Source: Bacilli bacterium (lineage in GTDB: Bacteria > Bacillota_I > Bacilli_A > RF39 > UBA660). From it: a stretch of DNA of 64,000 bases. Below, piece by piece: positions 58,074-64,000 of the stretch. The notes under the pieces were generated by a model. The model saw nothing but the letters and a program-made list of their open reading frames with translations, made no database searches and was not told where the DNA came from. Both the position numbers and the translations under genes were made by a program. The stretch is from contig JAGAFD010000010.1 of assembly GCA_017612805.1 (NCBI GenBank), positions 62,001-126,000 of the forward strand. Reading direction: 5' to 3'. Position 1 is the first letter of the stretch. The number at the start of each line of letters is the position of its first letter.

Positions 58074-58703
58074 ATGAAAGTAATTGATAAAAATACTTGG
58101 GATCGAAAAGATTTATTTATGCATTATGATTCTTGTAATAATCCCTTTATTTATTTAACGATACCGATTGATATTACCAATTTATATCATTTTAGTAAAG
58201 AGAATAATTATCCATTCTATCCAACAATGGGATATGTTATCAATAAAGCTGTTAATCAAGTTGATGCATTTAAATATCGTAAAGTTGATGATGAAATAAT
58301 TTTCTATGAAAATATTAATTCTAATTATACAGAAATGATTAATGAAGAAAAAATTGGTTATTTTAAAGTAAATTATAATTCAAATTTTAAAGCATATATT
58401 GATGAATATAATAATCAATTAAAAGCTTTAAAAAATGGCTTACTAACCAGTGTAGATACGCTTAATCATGATGAGATCTGGTTCTCATGTGCACCATGGT
58501 TTAACTTTACTTCATTAATAACCCCTTTTAATAAAGAAACAACCATTCCCCAATTTATTTGGGATAAATTTAATAAAGAAAACGATCAAGTTTCCATAAA
58601 CTTAATGATTATGGTCCATCATGGCTTTGCTGATGGCTATCAAATTAATCGTTTTATTAAGATATTAGAAACTGAAATAAATAATTGTAAAGGAGAAGAA
58701 TAA
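58074..58703 (+). CDS. Chloramphenicol-acetyltransferase-like (CatA-fold) protein
   Basis: 209 residues, close to the 213-219 of CatA. The catalytic motif is VHHGFADGYQINRF (about 182-195), with the base His and the structural Asp. WDRKDLFMHYDSCNNPFIYLT at the start fits the family's RKxxFxxY pattern. Most CatA-like proteins in gut bacteria do not give resistance and have unknown acceptors. First gene after the T-box and only 2 bases ahead of hisS, so its production is set by tRNA charging. AGGAGG precedes the ATG. Confidence 0.85.
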   Translation: MKVIDKNTWDRKDLFMHYDSCNNPFIYLTIPIDITNLYHFSKENNYPFYPTMGYVINKAVNQVDAFKYRKVDDEIIFYENINSNYTEMINEEKIGYFKVNYNSNFKAYIDEYNNQLKALKNGLLTSVDTLNHDEIWFSCAPWFNFTSLITPFNKETTIPQFIWDKFNKENDQVSINLMIMVHHGFADGYQINRFIKILETEINNCKGEE

Positions 58704-58705
58704 AA

Positions 58706-59956
58706 ATGATTACAAAACCTAAAGGAACCATTGATATTTATGGTAAAGAAGCAAAAATAAGAAGTTATGTTAATGATGTATTAGATGCAATATGTGAAAA
58801 ATATCACTTTGATCGTATTGAAACACCAGTATTTGAAGATTCTAGTCTTTTTCACCGAGGTGTTGGCGAATCATCAGATTTAGTTCGTAAAGAAACCTAT
58901 GATTTTAAAGATCGTGGTGATCGTGATATTACTTTAAGACCAGAAGGTACCGCCGGGGTAGTAAGATGGTTTAATGAAAATAAGCTTTATGGTAATATGA
59001 CTGATCCAGTAAAAGTTTATTACAATATGAAAATGTATCGTTATGAACGTCCACAAGCTGGAAGATTAAGAGAATTTACTCAATGGGGATTTGAGTTATT
59101 TGGTTCAAATGATCCAATGAGTGATGCGGAAGTTATATCTCTTTCTTATAATGCTTATCGTTTACTTGGACTTGAAAATATTACGGTACATTTAAATAGT
59201 TTAGGTGATAAAGAATCACGAGAAAATTATCGTAAAGCTTTGCTAGATTATTTAAAACCACATTTAAATGAATTATGTGAAGATTGTCGTGAACGTTATG
59301 AAATTAATCCATTACGTATCTTAGATTGTAAGGTTGATGCTGATAGTGACATTTTAAAAAATGCCCCAAAACCAATTGATTATTTAAATGAAGAATCACT
59401 TAATAGATTCAATCAAGTTAAAGAGTACCTAGATTTAATGGATATTAATTATGAAGTAGATAAAACTTTAGTAAGAGGCCTAGATTATTATGACCACACG
59501 GTATTTGAAATTAAATTAAATAACTCTTATGCTCTAGGTGGTGGTGGTAGATACAATAACCTTGTTAAAGAACTTGGTGATGCTGATGTTCCAGCAGTTG
59601 GTTTTGCAATGGGTTATGATCGTACTATCTTAGCTTTAGCTGAAAACGAAGTTAATATTCCAATTAATGAATCATTAGATGTATATATTTTATATGTATC
59701 TGATTCCGAAAAAGATACTGCTTGTTATTTAACGCAAGATTTAAGATTAAATGGATTTAGTGCTGAAACAGATTTAATGAATAAATCATTAAAAGCACAA
59801 TTTAAATCAGTAGATCGTTATAATGCTAAATATTTAATTGTTTTAAATGATGAAGATTTGGCTAAAGATCAAGTAAAAATTAAAGATAATAAAACTAAAG
59901 AAGAAGAAACTATTGCAATAAATGATTTAATTGATTATTTAGATATGCATATGTAA
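58706..59956 (+). CDS. hisS: Histidyl-tRNA synthetase
   Basis: Class IIa, 416 residues. Motif 1 ETPVFEDSSLFHRGVGESSD, motif 2 YYNMKMYRYERPQAGRLREFTQWGFE, His-A region LVRGLDYYDHTVFE (about 262-275) and motif 3 GGGGRYNNLVKELG/ PAVGFAMGYDRTIL, then an anticodon-binding domain. Full length and normal. Under T-box control with the acetyltransferase gene. Confidence 0.97.
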   Translation: MITKPKGTIDIYGKEAKIRSYVNDVLDAICEKYHFDRIETPVFEDSSLFHRGVGESSDLVRKETYDFKDRGDRDITLRPEGTAGVVRWFNENKLYGNMTDPVKVYYNMKMYRYERPQAGRLREFTQWGFELFGSNDPMSDAEVISLSYNAYRLLGLENITVHLNSLGDKESRENYRKALLDYLKPHLNELCEDCRERYEINPLRILDCKVDADSDILKNAPKPIDYLNEESLNRFNQVKEYLDLMDINYEVDKTLVRGLDYYDHTVFEIKLNNSYALGGGGRYNNLVKELGDADVPAVGFAMGYDRTILALAENEVNIPINESLDVYILYVSDSEKDTACYLTQDLRLNGFSAETDLMNKSLKAQFKSVDRYNAKYLIVLNDEDLAKDQVKIKDNKTKEEETIAINDLIDYLDMHM

Positions 59957-59971
59957 GGCGGGTTTTAAAAA

Positions 59972-60226
59972 ATGATTAATAAAAAATTAGCAAATGATCG
60001 AGTTTTAGAATTACAAAGATTATATCGATTAAGAGAATATATTAATAATGAAGTAATTAATAAAGATTATCCAGACTTTAAAGTAACAGATAAAACTAAG
60101 GAAGATGTCTTTATACATCCTGGAGCTTATTTAAATTGTGATTCAAGAATAAGAATGGGCAAATTTTATACTGATCAAGAATATAAAAATTATAAAAAAA
60201 GAGTGTTAAGTAGACCTCTTCCATAA
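59972..60226 (+). CDS. Unknown 84-residue protein
   Basis: Not recognised. Charged, no TM. Ends in DSRIRMGKFYTDQEYKNYKKRVLSRPLP. Has a ribosome site like that of the next gene (AGGCGGGT, here; AGGTGGGT, next) and uses AGA/CGA for Arg and ATA for Ile more than hisS and aspS, which prefer CGT and ATT. The shared style suggests the two small genes came together. Possibly a pair; function unknown. Confidence 0.7.
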   Translation: MINKKLANDRVLELQRLYRLREYINNEVINKDYPDFKVTDKTKEDVFIHPGAYLNCDSRIRMGKFYTDQEYKNYKKRVLSRPLP

Positions 60227-60243
60227 AAAAAGGTGGGTTATAA

Positions 60244-60840
60244 ATGGAAAATAATAAAAGTTATAACGAAGAAATGGCACAATTATATAATGAATTAGGA
60301 TTAACTGACTATGAATTAAGACCGTTAGCAGAAGAAGAAAAATCAAACCCAGAAGATTGGGCAAAAATGGCTGACAACTTAGCATTAAAAGATGCTGAAA
60401 GTACAGAAGTCGCTAGATTAAGTGGCGTGTATGCTAAAGAAGGAAGTATAATACAAAAAGATGGAAAAGAATGGATTACAATAGCTATAATTGGTCATAC
60501 TGAATCAGGAAAAACAACATTAATGGAAGCTATTAATAAATGCTTAGATGCCAGAAAAGAAACTAAAAAAGTTGAGTCAATTAAATTAATAGAAATAAAT
60601 AAACCAGAACAATTTAGAAACCTCTTTGATCCTAGAGATAAATGGCCAGAAACTATTAAACTTTTAGAAGAATCAATAGGAGTAATAGAACCACATTCAG
60701 ATCAAGAAAGATTAACTTATCCATATACAAAAGAAAAATTTGGACATGAAATAAATAAAATCACTAGCAATTATGAATATAGTAAAAAATTAACATTTAA
60801 ATCAAAACTATACCATCAAACAAGAAAGAAAGGAAGATAA
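60244..60840 (+). CDS. Unknown P-loop protein with an AspRS-like segment
   Basis: 198 residues. Residues 1-70 are helical and acidic. Residues 78-98 (ITIAIIGHTESGKTTLMEAI) hold a P-loop of GHxxxxGKT type, close in shape to the G1 box of translation factors, but no G3/G4 boxes follow, so the GTPase fold cannot be complete. Residues 157-182 (LTYPYTKEKFGHEINKIT) match the neighbouring AspRS at about 315-340 (LTYRYAKEKFGHEFMFIT), with nearly identical DNA over AAAGAAAAATTTGG(A/T)CATGAA. It starts 17 bases after the small gene and ends one base before aspS. Real protein or relic of an aspS rearrangement: both are possible. Confidence 0.65.
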   Translation: MENNKSYNEEMAQLYNELGLTDYELRPLAEEEKSNPEDWAKMADNLALKDAESTEVARLSGVYAKEGSIIQKDGKEWITIAIIGHTESGKTTLMEAINKCLDARKETKKVESIKLIEINKPEQFRNLFDPRDKWPETIKLLEESIGVIEPHSDQERLTYPYTKEKFGHEINKITSNYEYSKKLTFKSKLYHQTRKKGR

Positions 60841-60841
60841 T

Positions 60842-62161
60842 ATGGAACGTAAAATTAATGTAGAAGAATTAAATAAATATCTTGGACAAGAAATAACTTT
60901 TCATGGTTTTGTTGATGCCGTTCGTGATAAAAAATGGGTTATGTTTGTAATTCTACGTGACCAAACTGGTAAGGTTCAATTAACGCTTGAAAAAAGCGAA
61001 GAAGCTAATCAACAAATGATTGAATTATTTCAAAATTTAAATATTGATTCTACTATTAAAGTAAATTGTAAAGTAGTAGCTAATGAAGCTGTTAAACTTG
61101 GCGGCTTAGAATTAATTCCAACAAATATTGAAGTTACTAGTAATGCCGAGGTTTTACCATATGATTATAACAATTTAGAAGGCGTTAATATTGATACAAG
61201 ATTAGATTATCGTTGGATTGATATTCGTAACGAAAAGAATATGCTTATTCGTCGAATTGAATCTTGTATGGTAAATGCAATGCGTGATTATTTAAATAAT
61301 AATGATTTTACTGAAATTCATACTCCTAAGTTAATTGGTACTGCTTCTGAATCAGGATCATCTGTATTTGAAGTAAAATACTTTGATCGTAAAGCTTATC
61401 TAGCTCAAAGTCCTCAATTTTATAAACAAATGGCAATGGCTGCTGGAATGAATCGTATATATGAAGTAGCACCAGCATTTAGAGCTGAAAATTCTAATAC
61501 TAATCGTCATACAACTGAATTCACTTCATTTGATTTGGAGTTTTCATATATTAATTCTTATGAAGATGTTATGGCTTTAGAAGAAGATTTACTTATTGCT
61601 GGTTTAACTAAAGTTAAAGATTGCTTTGGTGAAAAAATTAAAGAAGTATTTGGTATAGAAGTAATTGTTCCGACTAAACCATTCCCAAGAATGAAATTAA
61701 AAGATTTATATCAAGAATTCCATGATTTATATGGTTTTGATATTCCTACCTGTGATATTGGTGATATGAATGCAGAAGCTGAAAAACTTACATATCGCTA
61801 TGCTAAAGAAAAATTTGGTCATGAATTTATGTTTATTACTGATTATGCAGCTACTAAACGCCCATTCTATCACATGCGTGATGAAAATGGTGTTTTACAA
61901 GGTTATGACTTAATTTGGCGTGGCACAGAAATAACATCAGGTGCCCAAAGAGAACATCGCTATGATGAATTAGTAAAAAATGCAAACGAAAAAGGTTTAA
62001 AAGATGATGTTAAGTTTTACTTACAATTCTTTAAATATGGATGCCCTCCACATGGTGGTTTTGCCGTTGGTGTTGACCGTTTAACAATGTTATTATTAGG
62101 ACTTCCATCTCTTAAAGAAGCAATGTTTATCTTTAGAGGACCTAATCGTCTAGAACCTTAG
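60842..62161 (+). CDS. aspS: Aspartyl-tRNA synthetase, archaeal-type (AspRS2)
   Basis: Class IIb, 439 residues rather than the ~590 of bacterial AspRS: it lacks the GAD insertion domain, so it belongs to the archaeal/eukaryotic-like AspRS2 group. OB fold (HGFVDAVRDKKWVMFVILRDQTGKVQLTL, abbreviated), motif 1 around FTEIHTPKLIGTASESGSSVFEV, motif 2 APAFRAENSNTNRHTTEFTSFDLEF (abbreviated), motif 3 GFAVGVDRLTMLLLGL. AspRS2 enzymes are often non-discriminating; with asnS and gatC/gatA next to it this cannot be settled here. ATG 60842 has GGAAGATA before it. Confidence 0.93.
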   Translation: MERKINVEELNKYLGQEITFHGFVDAVRDKKWVMFVILRDQTGKVQLTLEKSEEANQQMIELFQNLNIDSTIKVNCKVVANEAVKLGGLELIPTNIEVTSNAEVLPYDYNNLEGVNIDTRLDYRWIDIRNEKNMLIRRIESCMVNAMRDYLNNNDFTEIHTPKLIGTASESGSSVFEVKYFDRKAYLAQSPQFYKQMAMAAGMNRIYEVAPAFRAENSNTNRHTTEFTSFDLEFSYINSYEDVMALEEDLLIAGLTKVKDCFGEKIKEVFGIEVIVPTKPFPRMKLKDLYQEFHDLYGFDIPTCDIGDMNAEAEKLTYRYAKEKFGHEFMFITDYAATKRPFYHMRDENGVLQGYDLIWRGTEITSGAQREHRYDELVKNANEKGLKDDVKFYLQFFKYGCPPHGGFAVGVDRLTMLLLGLPSLKEAMFIFRGPNRLEP

Positions 62162-62175
62162 AAAGGAAGATATTT

Positions 62176-63555
62176 ATGTATTTAAATGAATTATATAAAG
62201 ATATCGAAAAATATGTTGATCAAGAAATAACTTTAAAAGGTTGGATTAAATCAATTCGTAAACAATCTAACTTTGGTTTTATTGATTTTTCTGATGGAAC
62301 ATGTTTTAAAAGAATTCAAGTAGTTTATACTGATGATTTAGCAAATTTTGATAAAATAGCTACTTATAGTTTAGGTTCATCAATAAAAGTAGTAGGAAAG
62401 TTAGTAAAATCAGAAGGTGAAAAACAAGACTATGAAATTAAAGCTACTAATATTGAATTATTAGGAGATTGTGATAAAGATTATCCGCTTCAAGCAAAAG
62501 GTAGACCTAGTCGTGAATATTTAAGAGAAATAGCTCATATTAGACCACGTACCAACCTTTACCAAGCAGTTTTTAGAATTCGTAGTGTTGCTGCATTTGC
62601 TATCCATGAATACTTCCAAAATAATGGTTATTTATATGTTCACACACCATTATTTACAACTGCTGATTGTGAAGGATCTGATCAAATGTTTAAAGTAACA
62701 ACCCTTGATTTTGATAATCTTCCAGTTAAAGATGGAAAATGTGATTTCTCTAAAGATTTATTTGGTAAAAAAACTTATATTACTGGTTCAGGACAATTAC
62801 ATGGTGAAACTTTTGCAATGGCATTTAACAAAATTTATACTTTTGGACCAACATTTAGAACCGAAAATTCTAATACTAAAACCCATGCTAATGAATTCTG
62901 GATGATTGAACCTGAAATGGCTTTTATGGACCTAGAAGATTTAATGAATGTTGAAGAAGATATGTTAAAATATATTGTAAATACCGTGTTAGATAAATGT
63001 AAAGATGAAATCAGATTCTTAACATTATTTGTTGACGAGGGTTTACATGATAAATTGACAACACTTGTCAATAGTAATTTCTATCGCGTAACGCATAAAG
63101 AAGCCATCGATATCTTAAAAAATGCCGATGTTAAATGGGAATTTGAACCATCTTATGAAGAAGATATTGCTAAAGAACACGAAAAGTATTTAACTGAACA
63201 TTTTAATGGACCTGTATTTGTATATAACTGGCCTAAAGATATTAAAGCTTGGTATATGAAATTAAATGATGATGGAAAAACTGTTGCTGCAGTTGATCTA
63301 GAAGTACCAGGTGCTGGTGAATTAATGGGTGGTTCACAAAGAGAAGAAGATATTGATAAATTAAATAAACGTTGTAGTGAATTAGGCGTTGAAACATCAC
63401 CAATTGAATGGTTTATGGATTTAAGAAGATTTGGCGGATGTGTTCACTCTGGTTTCGGAATGGGATTTGAAAGACTTATTATGTACTTAACAGGTATTGA
63501 TAATATTCGTGATGTAATTCCATATCCAAGAACACCAAATAACTGTGATTTTTAG
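62176..63555 (+). CDS. asnS: Asparaginyl-tRNA synthetase
   Basis: Class IIb, 459 residues. OB domain (LKGWIKSIRKQSNFGFIDFSDG), motif 1 YLYVHTPLFTTADCEGSDQMFKV, the AsnRS landmark GSGQLHGETFAMAFNKIYTFGPTFRTENSNTKTHANEFWMIEPE (abbreviated; about 203-245) and motif 3 GFGMGFERLIMYLTGI. With AsnRS present, GatCAB downstream is more likely needed for Gln-tRNA. AAAGGAAGAT before the ATG. Part of the T-box run. Confidence 0.96.
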   Translation: MYLNELYKDIEKYVDQEITLKGWIKSIRKQSNFGFIDFSDGTCFKRIQVVYTDDLANFDKIATYSLGSSIKVVGKLVKSEGEKQDYEIKATNIELLGDCDKDYPLQAKGRPSREYLREIAHIRPRTNLYQAVFRIRSVAAFAIHEYFQNNGYLYVHTPLFTTADCEGSDQMFKVTTLDFDNLPVKDGKCDFSKDLFGKKTYITGSGQLHGETFAMAFNKIYTFGPTFRTENSNTKTHANEFWMIEPEMAFMDLEDLMNVEEDMLKYIVNTVLDKCKDEIRFLTLFVDEGLHDKLTTLVNSNFYRVTHKEAIDILKNADVKWEFEPSYEEDIAKEHEKYLTEHFNGPVFVYNWPKDIKAWYMKLNDDGKTVAAVDLEVPGAGELMGGSQREEDIDKLNKRCSELGVETSPIEWFMDLRRFGGCVHSGFGMGFERLIMYLTGIDNIRDVIPYPRTPNNCDF

Positions 63556-63564
63556 GAGGTAATT

Positions 63565-63858
63565 ATGGAATTTAATGAAAGTACTATTGATAAACTAGCT
63601 GATCTTTTAATGATTGGCTTAACTCCTGAAGAAAATAAAATGATTCTAGATGAATTTGCTATTATTGATAAAAACATAGATAAAATCAATAATATTAAAG
63701 GTATCGAAAATATTAAACCGATGACTCATTGCTTAGATGATTTTAAATGTGAACTAAGAGAAGATATTGCCGAAAATTCACCTTCAATTGATGATTTATT
63801 AGCTAATTGTAAAAAGGTTGATGGTCGTGAAGTAGAAGTACCAAAGGTGGTGGAGTAA
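63565..63858 (+). CDS. gatC: Aspartyl/glutamyl-tRNA amidotransferase subunit C
   Basis: 97 residues. Small subunit that wraps and stabilises GatA. Starts MEFNESTIDKLADLLMIGLTPEE, where most GatC proteins read xxVxhlAxLARLxLxxEE, and ends near KVDGREVEVPKVVE, the usual PKV-E end. TTTAGGAGGT before the ATG; gatA follows after one base. Confidence 0.9.
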   Translation: MEFNESTIDKLADLLMIGLTPEENKMILDEFAIIDKNIDKINNIKGIENIKPMTHCLDDFKCELREDIAENSPSIDDLLANCKKVDGREVEVPKVVE

Positions 63859-63859
63859 A

Positions 63860-64000
63860 ATGATGGATAAAACAATCACTGAATTACACGAAGAGTTAAA
63901 AAACAATCATGTTACTTCCCAAGCATTAGTAGATGAAGCAATTAAAAAATCTCATGAAGTTCAAGAAAAATGTAATGCTTTTGTTACTATTTTAGATGAT
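63860..64000 (+). CDS. gatA: Aspartyl/glutamyl-tRNA amidotransferase subunit A (3' end outside window)
   Basis: The amidase that frees ammonia from glutamine for Glu-tRNA(Gln) or Asp-tRNA(Asn). Only the first 47 codons are here: ITELHEELKNNHVTSQALVD then NAFVTILDD, the standard GatA N-terminus. Ser-cis-Ser-Lys catalytic residues lie beyond the end. ATG 63860 or 63863, with GGTGG upstream. Confidence 0.9.
   Translation, partial: MMDKTITELHEELKNNHVTSQALVDEAIKKSHEVQEKCNAFVTILDD

Overview
The window is low-GC bacterial chromosome (by eye about 30% G+C). It most resembles an uncultured, gut-type Bacilli or Mollicutes-related lineage such as RF39 or a relative; that placement is inference. TGA is used as an ordinary stop (for example at 5039-5041 and 28425-28427) and Trp is TGG, so this is code 11 rather than the Mycoplasma code. 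Several blocks keep Bacillus subtilis gene order: dnaG-rpoD-trmK; radC ... spoIVFA-spoIVFB-rplU-prp-rpmA-obg; ruvA-ruvB-queA-tgt-(yrzE-like)-yrbG-spoVB-comN-rel-dtd; and hisS ... aspS. I saw no rRNA, tRNA, IS element, phage gene or CRISPR array.

Layout. 1-6570: 3' three quarters of polC, then a membrane protein (DUF6020-like), a dolichol-phosphate-mannose-type glycosyltransferase and a NERD-domain protein. 6571-6933: a compact convergent pair, a small RNA on the + strand facing a 28-codon hydrophobic peptide gene on the - strand, which looks like a type I toxin-antitoxin locus. 6934-12404: YigZ-like protein, UvrC, an RnfC-like/RnfD-like pair without the other Rnf subunits, and a secreted, membrane-anchored acidic protein. 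12433-15982: dnaG-rpoD-trmK. 16272-20230: type IV pilus-type core (PilC, PilD, and PilB on the opposite strand). 20341-25916: T-box, tandem HD-domain protein, valS and proS of archaeal type. 26073-31496: SPOR protein, radC, a SpoIVFA/SpoIVFB-like pair, L21, Prp protease, L27, TrmB, Obg.

31496-42769 is the least ordinary part. Two unknown proteins are followed by a TadE-like small membrane protein, a CpaE/TadZ-like ATPase, CpaF/TadA, TadB and TadC. Next comes a 1089-residue prepilin whose class III signal (GFTLVELL) carries a huge ectodomain with Ig-like, repeated and InlB-type modules. A sigma-70-family factor with a ~300-residue unknown N-terminal region follows. 42898-55263 is mostly housekeeping, with a 678-residue unknown protein, an internally duplicated unknown protein, an orphan pseudopilin-like protein and a Rel enzyme whose hydrolase motif is altered. 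55275-64000: a domain-permuted GH3 glycosidase, a short candidate RNA, a second T-box, a CatA-like acetyltransferase, hisS, two odd small genes (one has a P-loop plus a stretch copied from or shared with AspRS), aspS, asnS, gatC and the start of gatA.

A promoter pattern, AGGAAAT-N11-CG(A/C)TAATATA, occurs three times with identical spacing: before the secreted protein (11164), before dnaG-rpoD (12433) and before the SPOR-radC-spoIVFAB run (25978). It resembles Bacillus sigma-H promoters and suggests an alternative-sigma regulon joining these operons.
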